NCBI GenBank assembly: GCA_028877215.1
Contig: JAPPFJ010000005.1
Coordinates: forward strand, 186,001-250,000
DNA: 64,000 bases
Source of the DNA: Gemmatimonadota bacterium
GTDB lineage: Bacteria > Latescibacterota > UBA2968 > GCA-2709665
Direction of reading: 5' to 3'
Positions within the stretch are counted from its first letter, which is position 1. Each line of letters starts with the position of its first letter. A model generated the notes under the pieces. It made no database searches, was not told the DNA's origin, and saw only the letters and a program-made list of their open reading frames with translations. The position numbers and the translations under genes are program-made. Positions 9,897 to 17,684 of the stretch are shown here, one piece after another.

Positions 9897-9940
9897 GCAG
9901 CCCGTTGAAAAAGCCCATCCGGGCGGCGGCCGGCTCTCGC
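9897..9940 (+). repeat. REP-like hairpin repeat, copy 1
   Basis: A 44-base unit beginning GCAGCCCGTTGAAAAAG, just past the glycosylase stop. An inverted copy at 11190-11233 differs at only about five positions. The unit can fold through CAGCCCG and CGGGC(G/T)G arms. The core GCAG(C/T)CCGTTGAAAAAG recurs at about 56213. Confidence 0.65.
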
Positions 9941-9980
9941 CGCAATCCGATCGCATGCGGAGCGGACTGACGGTCGCGGA

Positions 9981-11057
9981 TCAATCGATCCTGATTCGCT
10001 GCAGGTCGTATGAATCGATATTATAAGGTTCGAAAGTATCGTCATCTCCAGGCGTATATACCGCGACGTACAGGTACTGATCGTTGTTGTCAATGGCGAT
10101 GCCTCGTTCTCTGAGATTTCCCGCCGCAAGAAGGTAGTTCGTCTCCAGTTTGGTCTGCGTATCGAATTCAACAATAAACACGCCCGCTTCATCGGCGTCG
10201 GTAGGCGCAACGAATAGCCGGCGGCCGTCGCGGCTCAGTGCGAGCCCCAGTGCGGGAGACTTGATTTCAAATTTTCCCGTCAGCGTCAGGTCGTGTGCGC
10301 TGAACGCCCAGAGATCCTTCACGTGGCCGCGGTCCTCCGGATCCGCAAGACCCAGATAAAGATGCTCGTTGAAGGGTCCGATGACGAAATCGTTGATCCT
10401 GGCTGAGAAACTGAAACGGGTGGAGGTGGTCTCCGTGGTGGGGAAACGACCGGAAGCATCGTATTTCAGAACGTTGTTTCTGGCTGCAACAAAGAGCTTT
10501 CGGTCTCCGTGATTCATCTGAAGTGCGCCGGAGCGCACATTTCCGCTGGTTTCCCGATTGTCGACAATCGACACTGCAATCAGCAGCGGTTCATCCAAAG
10601 AGGAAACATAGACAATCGAGTCGGTTCCGCAGACAATATGGGAAATGTCATTAAGGGAATAAGGGACCGTCTTCACGAGGGCGAACGAATTCAGGTCGAT
10701 GATTTTGAGGTTCGATTCTCCGTTCAATCCCACCACCAGGTGGCGTTGGTTCGGCGTGACGTCGAGGTCGATCGGGTGGGAACCTACCTGAAGGCTCCCG
10801 TCGACCGTCATCTGGCTGCCAAGGTGGATGCGAAGTATCCGGTTGTTACCATAGTCGGCAAGATACAGATATGGCTGGTTCGGATCCATGACCATATCGG
10901 CAATATTCACGCCGAGTTCCAGGATTTCAAAATCCTCAATCTTGTAGAATTGTTCCGGCTCTTCGTCGTCAAGATAGAGCGAACAGCCTGCCGCAAAGAG
11001 GATTGCAAACAACACGAAAAAGACGAACCGGCGGCTTGTTGTTCCAATACGGTCCAC
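9981..11057 (-). CDS. Lipoprotein with YVTN-type beta-propeller
   Basis: From the GTG at 11057 this is a 358-residue protein with a classic lipoprotein signal: two arginines, a hydrophobic run and ILFAAGC with the lipidated cysteine at 25. The rest repeats a beta-propeller blade pattern (PNQPYLYLADYGNNRILRI, SRDGRRLFVAPTD, NNDQYLYVAVY), like surface YVTN/NHL proteins that act as binding scaffolds. The frame is open back to 11249, but that extension runs through a repeat element and lacks a start with a ribosome binding site, so GTG 11057 is chosen because it gives a normal signal peptide. It lies downstream of a barrel gene and may form a surface complex with it; this is inference. Confidence 0.7.
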   Translation of the reverse strand: MDRIGTTSRRFVFFVLFAILFAAGCSLYLDDEEPEQFYKIEDFEILELGVNIADMVMDPNQPYLYLADYGNNRILRIHLGSQMTVDGSLQVGSHPIDLDVTPNQRHLVVGLNGESNLKIIDLNSFALVKTVPYSLNDISHIVCGTDSIVYVSSLDEPLLIAVSIVDNRETSGNVRSGALQMNHGDRKLFVAARNNVLKYDASGRFPTTETTSTRFSFSARINDFVIGPFNEHLYLGLADPEDRGHVKDLWAFSAHDLTLTGKFEIKSPALGLALSRDGRRLFVAPTDADEAGVFIVEFDTQTKLETNYLLAAGNLRERGIAIDNNDQYLYVAVYTPGDDDTFEPYNIDSYDLQRIRID

Positions 11058-11189
11058 GCCGGATCGCCTGACAGTCCGTTGTATAGAGTCGCTCTGGAGG
11101 CGAGGCCGATCCATTTTGGCCGAAGACAAGGCTCGCGGCCGAGTCCCATCCTTCGATTCGGCGAGGGAGCGCAACGAAGTATTTCGACC

Positions 11190-11233
11190 GCAAGGGCCGG
11201 CCGCAGCCCGGATGGACTTTTCCAACGGGCTGC
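11190..11233 (-). repeat. REP-like hairpin repeat, copy 2
   Basis: Inverted copy of the 9897-9940 unit, about 39 of 44 bases identical, with a perfect CAGCCCG/CGGGCTG stem. It starts at the stop codon of the barrel gene, so the propeller lipoprotein gene is flanked by two copies in inverted orientation. Confidence 0.65.
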
Positions 11234-12198
11234 TAGAGCGAGAAAGCATATGATGTGCTCAGCTCTATAAGGTAGTCCGATGTCAGCTGGCTCTCGTTCA
11301 CGTTTTGAAATACGACAACGGGCAGGTGAAATTCAATGCTCAAATTATCCAGTACGTTGACCCCCAATTCAGGCGAGAGATACATCCACTTGCCTCCGCG
11401 TTCTCTGGTAATCTGGCCGAATTGGTAACGGTCCCTCGAGGTGATCAGATTTTTCAGACTCACTCCGCCGTACAACCAGCCTTCACCCCCGTACTCCAGC
11501 GAAAGGCTTGCGTGAAGTTCATTGCCGTATTTGTAGCCGTAGATGTTCTGTCTCGACGTGATACGGGTAAATACGCCCGCCGTAACCGAGATGGTCTCAA
11601 ATCGATGATGCACGTTGAGCGCGAAAACCGGGTCCACACTTCCTGAGCCGATCTGCAGATTGTCGGCGAAACGCTCGTTGTACCGGTCCTTGGCATCTAC
11701 AGAACCGTTTGCCAGCTTCAGTCCAACGCCGAAATTCACCCCGGGGAAACCCGCCGCGAGGGGTACGGCGTAATTCAGCATGGCCACGATATCGCCAAGA
11801 CCGGAAGCATGCCGGACATACTTCCCGCCTTCATACTGGTTGGGGTTCTGTCCGCGCAACAGCACCTTTTCGTTCGTAACTGAACGGATGGGTACGGCCA
11901 ACGCAAGACCGATGTGCTCCGTCACGCCCAGGGAAGCGAACAGGGTGGTTGTCGCATTGTCCGTTCGCTCGCGATTGACGTTCGGTATGGAGCGGGACCC
12001 GTAGTGGGGGTCGGACAGGAATTCGTAGTCGTAATGTACACTGAGCTTCAGCTGATCCTGTACGGCCAGACCGCTTTTCATCAGGCTCCCGCCCGGGAGC
12101 ACGGGCCGTCGTCAGCTGACACCGCCCTGGGCCAGGGCGGCGGGCGCCGCGATGGTTCGCGCCACGAAGCACAGTAAGAGTACCGCGAACGTCCGCAT
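11233..12198 (-). CDS. Outer-membrane beta-barrel protein with an in-frame TGA after the signal peptide
   Basis: Translation should start at ATG 12198 (GAGGAA just upstream) and gives a typical signal peptide of about 23 residues ending PAALA. Codon 29 is TGA (12114-12112). The same frame then stays open for 293 codons to 11233. The downstream part alternates polar and aromatic strands (YDYEFLSDPHYGS, LGLALAVPIRS, LSIEFHLPVVVF) and ends in a strand, like outer-membrane barrels of the transporter-like class. Without read-through the barrel would lack an export signal. Possible causes are a recent nonsense mutation, a sequence error, or recoding of TGA as selenocysteine; a hairpin (GCTCCC-GGGC-GGGAGC) begins 11 bases after the TGA. 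No redox motif surrounds it, so mutation or error is favoured. Confidence 0.65.
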
Positions 12199-12259
12199 TC
12201 GGGGTTTCCTCGATCCGAAAGTTGTGAACTCGCACTAAGCGTCCGGTTTCCAGCGTTGA

Positions 12260-12288
12260 AATATACCTTACATGCGTCCGTATTGCAA
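12260..12288 (-). promoter_or_regulatory. Candidate promoter of the barrel gene
   Basis: Minus-strand TTGCAA (12288-12283), 17-base spacer, TATATT (12265-12260), ending about 60 bases before the ATG at 12198. Good spacing supports a real transcript covering the signal-peptide start. Confidence 0.45.
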
Positions 12289-12366
12289 GGCGGATTTTCT
12301 TTCGTGAGTTTACATAGAGCTCAAATTTACAAATCTTTACACAACCATTTGTCGCGCCGTTTTTGC

Positions 12367-12395
12367 TTGACACCACCGGGAGATTGGGCTATCTT
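12367..12395 (+). promoter_or_regulatory. Promoter of the tRNA-Arg/tRNA-His pair
   Basis: TTGACA (12367-12372), 17-base spacer, TATCTT (12390-12395). The predicted start near 12402 is about 40 bases before tRNA-Arg. Confidence 0.65.
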
Positions 12396-12439
12396 TAACG
12401 TCCGATTTCCAGCAGACGGCTTCGTGCGCGGGGCTTGCA

Positions 12440-12513
<74 letters not shown>

Positions 12514-12530
12514 TATTACATCAGCTTGTG

Positions 12531-12607
12531 GTGGGTGTAGCTCAGATGGTTAGAGCGCCTGGTTGTGGCCCAGGAGGTCGGGGGTTCAAGTCCCCTCACT
12601 CACCCCA
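12531..12607 (+). tRNA. tRNA-His (anticodon GTG)
   Basis: Acceptor GTGGGTG pairs with CACTCAC, and the anticodon loop TTGTGGC carries GTG. The base before it is G (12530), able to pair with discriminator C, which is the G-1 identity mark of tRNA-His. CCA is encoded (12605-12607). Confidence 0.93.
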
Positions 12608-12628
12608 TTCTTTGCCTGGCTGTTTCTC

Positions 12629-12668
12629 ACCTTTGGTTCTCCGGGGATATTGGAGCCAAAGGTTTTTT
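12629..12668 (+). terminator. Rho-independent terminator of the tRNA operon
   Basis: ACCTTTGG..CTCC pairs with GGAG..CCAAAGGT, followed by a T run (12663-12668), directly after tRNA-His and 18 bases before the next gene. Confidence 0.8.
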
Positions 12669-12685
12669 AACGCCTGAATTGACCA

Positions 12686-14047
12686 ATGATTCCGATAAAC
12701 CACCTTCGTAACGGCACATCAAGGGCTGTGATCATTGGCCTGGATGGTACACCCTGCAGTCTGATAGACCGGTTTGTCGCCGACGGCCGGATGCCGAATT
12801 TCGCTGGGCTGCTGCAAGCCGGAAGTCTGGCGGGAATGGAATCGGTCCTGCCGACGGTATCCTCGGTCGCCTGGGCTTCGATGGTAACCGGCTGTAATCC
12901 GGGCAAGCATAATATCTTTGGTTTTATAGATCGAGTGCCTGACACCCACGAAATGTACATTCCTACGTCCAGGACGATGCGCGCCAGGACCTGGACGGAG
13001 ATTTTCAGCGGGATGGACAGGCGTGTCTTTTCCATGGGCGTTCCGACAACCTACCCCCCACGGGCAGTAAACGGAATCCTGATTTCCGGGTTTCTGGCGC
13101 CGGATCTGAACCGGAGTACCTATCCCGCCTCGGTGGCGCGTGAGCTGGCTGCAATGGGGTATCGGATCGACATCGACGCCTGGCTCGCCCGAAGGGACAG
13201 GGAACGATTCCTCGACGATGTCTTTCAGGCCATGGAACGGCGGTTCGACGCGATGTTCCATTTCCTGGACCAGGAACCCTGGGACCTGTTTGTCGCCCAC
13301 GTCCTGGAAACGGACAGGCTACACCATTTTCTCTGGGGTCTGGTCGAAGACGGCAGTCAGTCCTATCTGCCCTGGTTTCACAGGTTTTACGACCGTGTTG
13401 ACCGCGCCATCGGTGAGGTTGCGGACCGGCTTGACGATGCCGCACTGCTGATGATTGTTTCCGACCACGGGTTCTGCAAGTTGAAGTATGAGGTCCATTT
13501 GAATTACTGGCTGCACCAGGCCGGTTTCCTGCGCTTTCGCGGCCGAACGGCCAGGGGGCTCCGCGATCTCGCGCCCGACACGCGATGTTATTCGCTATTG
13601 CCCGGACGCATGTATCTTTCGCTGCGGGGTCGTGAGCGCGGGGGGCGCGTGGCGCCGGGCGCGGAATACGAAGCGCTGAGAGGGGATATCGCCGACGGCC
13701 TGATGCAGATCCGGGACCCGGAAACGGGGGAGCCGGTGATCCGGAGAGTCTTCAGACGCGAGGAACTCTACGCCGGCAATGCCTTCGACCTGGCGCCGGA
13801 TCTGATCGCCATGCCAGCGGCTGGTTACGATTTGAAGGGCGGTTTTGACAGTGAAGTACTGATGGATCGCGGCCCGGTAAATGGCACGCATACGTTTTCG
13901 GACGCGATGTTTTTCATCAATCGCAAGGTGGATCTATCGCGCCGGGTCCGGCTGATCGACGTGTTTCCGACGCTCTTTGATGCCGTCGGACTCGAGGTTC
14001 CCGCTGGCGTGGACGGGCAGTCCCTGGTCGCCGGCCGTGTGAACTGA
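12686..14047 (+). CDS. Alkaline phosphatase superfamily protein (type I phosphodiesterase/pyrophosphatase-like)
   Basis: A 453-residue protein with the metal-site signature of the superfamily. It has D20 in IIGLDGT, a probable nucleophile T57 in PTVSSVAWASMVTG, the ETDRLHHFLW block, SDHGF, and a later GTHT. Such enzymes cleave phosphate esters, phosphodiesters or nucleotide pyrophosphates; the substrate cannot be read from sequence. There is no clear signal peptide, which suggests a cytosolic location. It starts 18 bases after the tRNA terminator, so its promoter is probably close to the terminator or it depends on readthrough. A cytochrome gene follows after 84 bases on the same strand. Confidence 0.8.
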   Translation: MIPINHLRNGTSRAVIIGLDGTPCSLIDRFVADGRMPNFAGLLQAGSLAGMESVLPTVSSVAWASMVTGCNPGKHNIFGFIDRVPDTHEMYIPTSRTMRARTWTEIFSGMDRRVFSMGVPTTYPPRAVNGILISGFLAPDLNRSTYPASVARELAAMGYRIDIDAWLARRDRERFLDDVFQAMERRFDAMFHFLDQEPWDLFVAHVLETDRLHHFLWGLVEDGSQSYLPWFHRFYDRVDRAIGEVADRLDDAALLMIVSDHGFCKLKYEVHLNYWLHQAGFLRFRGRTARGLRDLAPDTRCYSLLPGRMYLSLRGRERGGRVAPGAEYEALRGDIADGLMQIRDPETGEPVIRRVFRREELYAGNAFDLAPDLIAMPAAGYDLKGGFDSEVLMDRGPVNGTHTFSDAMFFINRKVDLSRRVRLIDVFPTLFDAVGLEVPAGVDGQSLVAGRVN

Positions 14048-14131
14048 GCCATGGCCGGTCGCGCGGGGCGGACGCATTGACGCGCCGCGGGGCACTCCAG
14101 TACTTTTCCCGATATCTATCAGGGGGACGAT

Positions 14132-14731
14132 TTGACAAAACTGTTGCTGATTCTGCTCGGAATGGGTGTCGCGGCGACCGGCGCGCACGACGACCGGGGC
14201 CACGTTATGGACACGAGTGAAGAGAATATGGAGCGAATTGCCGCGTCACTCGGGGTACGGTGTACTCATTGTCACACAGAACGCCGGACGGACGGAAAAC
14301 CTGATTTCAAGGCGCCGTCGTTGTTCAAGCAGACAGCCGTCCATATGAAAGTTCACTTTGTGGACGGACTGAAAACCGCCGATGGAAAGGCGCTGGACTG
14401 CATGTCTTGCCACCAGGGAAACGCCCGGTTCGTTCCACGGGACGTTGAGAACGCCAGTCCCTCCAACCTGTCGGAGCGGATGCCGCGGCGGGAGATTTAC
14501 CGGAAGATGAAGGCTATTGAGAAGGCGCTTGGTGTAGACTGTGAATTCTGCCACGTCAGACGTGAGGACGGACGCCTCGCGCCTGAGCGGCCAACCAGAC
14601 ATAAGCTGATGGCCAAATACATGATGGACCACTACGAGGGGTCGCTGGTCACGTCGGACGGGACGCCGGTTACCTGCGCAACCTGCCACGCCGGCGCGGC
14701 GGAATTTCTGCCGCGTTCGACCGGTGAATAG
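14132..14731 (+). CDS. Tetraheme c-type cytochrome (reaction-centre cytochrome-like repeats)
   Basis: A 199-residue exported protein with four CXXCH heme sites: C44-H48, C90-H94, C137-H141 and C182-H186. The protein is an internal duplication (about 30-100 and 123-190), each half with two hemes and a preceding helix carrying Met (NM at 33, HM at 72), the design of photosynthetic reaction-centre cytochrome c-like domains. In non-phototrophs such proteins serve as periplasmic electron carriers. The start is TTG at 14132 with AGGGGG (14121-14126) five bases upstream; residues 1-18 form a short hydrophobic signal. Partner enzymes are not in view. Confidence 0.85.
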   Translation: MTKLLLILLGMGVAATGAHDDRGHVMDTSEENMERIAASLGVRCTHCHTERRTDGKPDFKAPSLFKQTAVHMKVHFVDGLKTADGKALDCMSCHQGNARFVPRDVENASPSNLSERMPRREIYRKMKAIEKALGVDCEFCHVRREDGRLAPERPTRHKLMAKYMMDHYEGSLVTSDGTPVTCATCHAGAAEFLPRSTGE

Positions 14732-14760
14732 AGGATTCATACTAGTGCAGCAAACTGAAG

Positions 14761-14782
14761 GGCCGGACGGATTGCCTTCTGG
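14761..14782 (+). repeat. Left direct repeat (candidate att site) of the prophage-like island
   Basis: GGCCGGACGGATTGCC at 14761-14776 recurs exactly at 18541-18556. Extended to 22 bases, 20 match. The pair encloses all the phage and integrase remnants. The left copy can also fold as an imperfect hairpin 30 bases after the cytochrome stop, so it might instead be a diverged terminator of a shared family. Confidence 0.45.
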
Positions 14783-14897
14783 GGTTTCACGCAACAAATA
14801 TATGATATTAAATATCTTAAGGGGATGTCAGAAAACTGGATATTACTAAAGTTATCACTTCGAGTAGATAGGCGGGGACCAATTCGGGGGAACCGAA

Positions 14898-15134
14898 ATG
14901 GCTATGGAATATAATCTCTTGGGTAAGCATCTGGTAACGATTGGCTTGGTGTCTGACATAGTTGGCGTCTTTTTCCTGTTCCGGGTTGGGTCTTGGCGGG
15001 CCGCTCTCATTGGAAAATGGGCTAACGCCAATCAAGCTGAGGAGAAGGCCAAGTACAATAGGTGGGATAAATGGGGCGTTGGTTTGTTGGTTTTCGGATT
15101 CTCTCTTCAGATAGTCGGGAACTATTCGCCTTGA
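14898..15134 (+). CDS. Small two-helix membrane protein, unknown
   Basis: A 78-residue open frame with two hydrophobic segments (about 11-30 and 59-76) separated by a charged loop rich in K, E and N. A purine-rich GGGGGAACC precedes the ATG. It lies just inside the left end of the decayed prophage region in AT-richer sequence. I do not recognise the family. It may be island cargo, for example a superinfection or toxin-type membrane peptide, but nothing shown supports a function. Confidence 0.5.
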   Translation: MAMEYNLLGKHLVTIGLVSDIVGVFFLFRVGSWRAALIGKWANANQAEEKAKYNRWDKWGVGLLVFGFSLQIVGNYSP

Positions 15135-15170
15135 CGAAGACGCGGTATTGTTATCCGTATGGGTGTCTAT

Positions 15171-15458
15171 TCACTCGCCGGCGATGAGGCCGGAAGTAAC
15201 CAAAGCCTCACGTACCGCCAGCCCTCCGGCGATCAGCGTCTGGAAGGCGGTGGCGCGGTCTTGCAGGTCGTCGTCGTATAAGAGTTCAAACTTGAGCTTG
15301 GTGTCGAGCGCGTCCAGAGTGTCGGCAAGTTCGCGCTCCAGAACGGCGGCCAGCGGCTGCACGGTCACGGTCAGGTAGCGGCGGAACGCCTCGCGCTGGC
15401 TGGTGCAGTCGGCATCGGGCGCGGTTTCAAGACTCGCTATCAGATCTTTGACCTTCAC
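15171..15458 (-). pseudogene. Phage portal protein remnant (C-terminal part)
   Basis: A 95-codon frame resembling the C-terminal end of HK97-type portal proteins. It has RYLTVTVQPLAAVLERELAD, then a stretch like LKFELLYDDDLQDRATAF, then GGLAVREALVTSGL, the usual pattern of two helices ending in an arm that reads 'gain of residues, NEAR, GL'. A full portal is about 400 residues, so only the last quarter survives. The GTG start has no ribosome binding site and overlaps the upstream ORF, supporting a fragment rather than a working gene. It is the last item of the minus-strand phage gene order. Confidence 0.6.
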
Positions 15459-15741
15459 TTGTATTGTGGCCCGTGCCAGCCATGATCATGGCGATCGATT
15501 CAGTCAAACCGTAAGTAGACTTAAGACCGCTCCGCATTCCCATAGCGAAGTAGAGACGCTGGTCGGGAAACAACGTCTGCACATCCTCTTCGAAAACTTG
15601 GTAGATGCTGTCAATCTTTTTGCGTATGAGATCAAAGGGGGTGTCGGTGTGGGCAGCGTAAATTAGCATTGCCAAAACAAGCCGTTGCGCCCCAATTAGG
15701 CCTTCCAAGCATGCGATGTTTTCCAGTACTTTCTTGTCCAT
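15427..15741 (-). CDS. Hypothetical protein in the phage remnant
   Basis: 104 residues from ATG 15741, preceded by GGGAGGG four bases upstream. The protein is mostly helical with an LVLAMLIYAAHTDTPF segment. It resembles no family I can name. Its 3' end overlaps the portal fragment by 32 bases. The strong ribosome binding site suggests that it was, or is, translated. Confidence 0.45.
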   Translation of the reverse strand: MDKKVLENIACLEGLIGAQRLVLAMLIYAAHTDTPFDLIRKKIDSIYQVFEEDVQTLFPDQRLYFAMGMRSGLKSTYGLTESIAMIMAGTGHNTSEGQRSDSES

Positions 15742-15820
15742 TGTCCCTCCCTCTGCCCAGTTGGGCACCCCAACCACGGTCTGGCCCCTCCGCAAGCCTT
15801 AGGGCGGTGTCATAAATGGG

Positions 15821-16078
15821 TCAGTCCCAACCGTCCTTTGGCGTGAACGCGTCCAACGCATCGTGCGCGTCTTTGCCCGTCTTGCCGATGGCATGCCAAC
15901 TGACGCTGAACGTGACGTGCAGCCCCGTGCCACCGGGCTGTTGGATAAAATCGCGCTTCGCTACGGGCAGAACCTGAACATCATCGAAATCTTTGGCTAT
16001 TACATTGGCGTTGAATAGATCACGGCAAAACCGGATCAACTCACGCTGCTTGGCATCCTTGGTGTCGTCTGCGCTCAT
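15821..16078 (-). CDS. Small hypothetical protein in the phage remnant
   Basis: 85 residues from ATG 16078, chosen because AGGAGG lies six bases upstream. The protein is hydrophilic, with charged helices at the N terminus and a GTGLHVTFSVSW strand pair later. It is unrecognised. It lies between the terminase and portal remnants, where phages often carry small head genes or insertions. Confidence 0.45.
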   Translation of the reverse strand: MSADDTKDAKQRELIRFCRDLFNANVIAKDFDDVQVLPVAKRDFIQQPGGTGLHVTFSVSWHAIGKTGKDAHDALDAFTPKDGWD

Positions 16079-16241
16079 CTCTCTCTCCTCCTTTTTCTTC
16101 GTTATTCCGCGTCGGCCTCTCACTACTGACTGCAACAGTCCTCCGCCTTAGTCTTCGACCATTCGCCTCGGCCGTCGGCCATTGCCGTCGGTGGTCCACC
16201 TTGACAATACCCGCTCGTGCCACGCCGGCCTAGGCAAACAG

Positions 16242-16598
16242 CTACAACGCCGTACTGACCGGAATCTTGCCGCGGCTCATCTCAAACGCCGCCAGCATCT
16301 GCCCCACGCGCTCAGGCGGCCACTAAGGTACCTGGTCCAACAGCAGGCGAGGCGCCGCGCCGTGCAAGCGCTTCGGATCGGAACCAAGCACCCGCACCAT
16401 TGCTCCGGTCTCCCGATCTGTTATTGTCGCCCCGTTTGCCGATTCCTGGATGCGGTACCGGCCCTGCTGTCCCGCGCAAAACGTCGACGTGCCTCCGCCG
16501 CGCCCCAGCGACATCGCGGCGTCGCCAGGCTGCCCAAACGCACTGAGAAGGAAACGTCTTTGCCAGTGTAGGACTCGGAACCGCTCACCGGCCCTGGC
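16242..16598 (-). pseudogene. Phage terminase large subunit remnant
   Basis: Read in one frame from 16598, the DNA encodes FRVLHWQRRFLLSAFGQPGD, then SLGRGGGTSTFCAG, a decayed Walker A (GRGNGKS in phage terminases, lysine lost). It continues with GATITDRETGAMVRVLGSDPKRLHGAAP, a typical mid-ATPase block. A TAG (16325-16323) replaces the region just after the normal DEPAQ. The frame then continues WPPERVGQMLAAFEMSRGKIP and meets another TAG (16244-16242). Compared with intact terminases, about 60 residues are missing between the first two blocks. The Walker A loss, two stops and the deletion mark it as dead. Confidence 0.65.
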
Positions 16599-16642
16599 CT
16601 ATGGTCTGAGCGCCGATGTAGTCAGCCATACGGACGGTCAAG

Positions 16643-16828
16643 TTACTTGATTCGACTGTCGGCAAGCACCGTGCCGTTGCGCAGGTCGACGACCTGGACG
16701 CGTTCACGAGGAAAGGCTCGGAGTTGCCCTTCATATTCCGCCAGTGCTTCTTGTGCCGTCTCGAAATGGCTGACAGGTTGCCACGTGCGGCTGTATGACG
16801 GATGATGGCGAACCACGTAGTGCTTCAT
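16643..16828 (-). CDS. Small hypothetical protein
   Basis: 61 residues from ATG 16828 (AAGGTG nine bases upstream), beginning MKHYVVRHHPSY and ending in a VQVVDLRNGTVLADSRIK strand-turn. The composition looks like a small folded alpha/beta protein, but I do not recognise it. It lies immediately upstream of the terminase remnant in the same orientation. A perfect palindrome sits about 360 bases upstream of it. Confidence 0.4.
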   Translation of the reverse strand: MKHYVVRHHPSYSRTWQPVSHFETAQEALAEYEGQLRAFPRERVQVVDLRNGTVLADSRIK

Positions 16829-17186
16829 CTTGATGTACACCTTACAAATCTGTTGGCATTTGACTCCCGACCCGGTCATGCAGCGCCGCGCGCCTTTGGG
16901 CGGTGCCATTACGGAGGGGCAGACGCTGCCGATCTATGGAACCCGGAAAAACTGTATCTGCTTGCCGCAGCGGCACAAGCCAATCTCTCGCGAGGCCCAT
17001 CTGGGAGCGTTGAATCGCTCTCAATTGTATCGCTTTCGTTAACGCATTTCCTGTGCCGCAGTTCGACCTTGTCCGTGTGCTGGTCCTTCATCACACTGCT
17101 TCCAACCTCTTATCTCGCGCCATTTCATCCTCCTGATTTGGCATCGGTCTGTTCACCTTCAGCCACCGACAGTTCGGCCTATTGTC

Positions 17187-17208
17187 AAATGTTGGGGACC
17201 CAACATTT
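17187..17208. promoter_or_regulatory. Perfect palindrome, possible repressor operator
   Basis: AAATGTTGGG-GA-CCCAACATTT: ten-base arms with a two-base centre in AT-rich non-coding DNA of the island. The size and symmetry are typical of an operator for a dimeric phage-type or XRE repressor. No repressor gene is visible nearby. Confidence 0.4.
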
Positions 17209-17408
17209 CCATTAATAGTTGGTAGATTTGCTGGGCGCCCAAATTTCCGTCTTTTTAAAATAGCTTCGGCGGTCTAGATACGCAAATCGCACCCTCTCGA
17301 AAAATGGCATTGATACTAAAACGGTTACCGATACCGTATTTCGACGTAAACTTAAAATAAACAGCGCCATATATCAGACGCTGGATAGAGGAATTTTTTT
17401 GGAAAAGT

Positions 17409-17684
17409 TCACTGTTTATACTGCCCGACGATAATTTCGCCCCCGACGTTCCATGACTTCAGCCCTGTGACGGAATAAGTCGTTGCGTTGATAGGCCGCC
17501 TCGATCTTGTTCGGTTTCGCGTGTGTAAGTTCGCCTCTGCGACGGTGGGATCTATCGCATGGTCGGCCATCCAAGACCGGGCGCTTGTCCTGAATCCATT
17601 CACCTGCGCGGAAATACCGCATCGCTGAAGGACTGGCGTTAATGTCTGCTGTTTGTATTCCGCGGCGAGCGTAGAAAAGCCCAA
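17409..17684 (-). pseudogene. P4-type tyrosine integrase remnant, frameshifted
   Basis: The first frame (from 17684) gives TLTPVLQRCGISAQVNGFRTSARSW followed by PTVAEANL, matching the C-terminal catalytic region of P4/DLP12-type integrases, where HGFR supplies a catalytic arginine (here NGFR). The homology then switches to another frame with NKIEAAYQRNDLFRHRAEVMER, the normal integrase tail. The shift falls near 17520. The N-terminal two thirds are absent. It is an inactive remnant of the enzyme that probably brought the island in. Confidence 0.65.

Noticed and set aside
11058..11249. N-terminal extension of the propeller lipoprotein to 11249
   Set aside because: It would place about 64 residues, encoded partly by the REP-like repeat, ahead of an otherwise perfect lipoprotein signal peptide.
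12531..12607. tRNA-His 3' end as the attachment site of the prophage island
   Set aside because: P4-type integrases often use tRNA ends, but no duplicate of the tRNA 3' end was seen near the integrase remnant, and two intact genes lie between.
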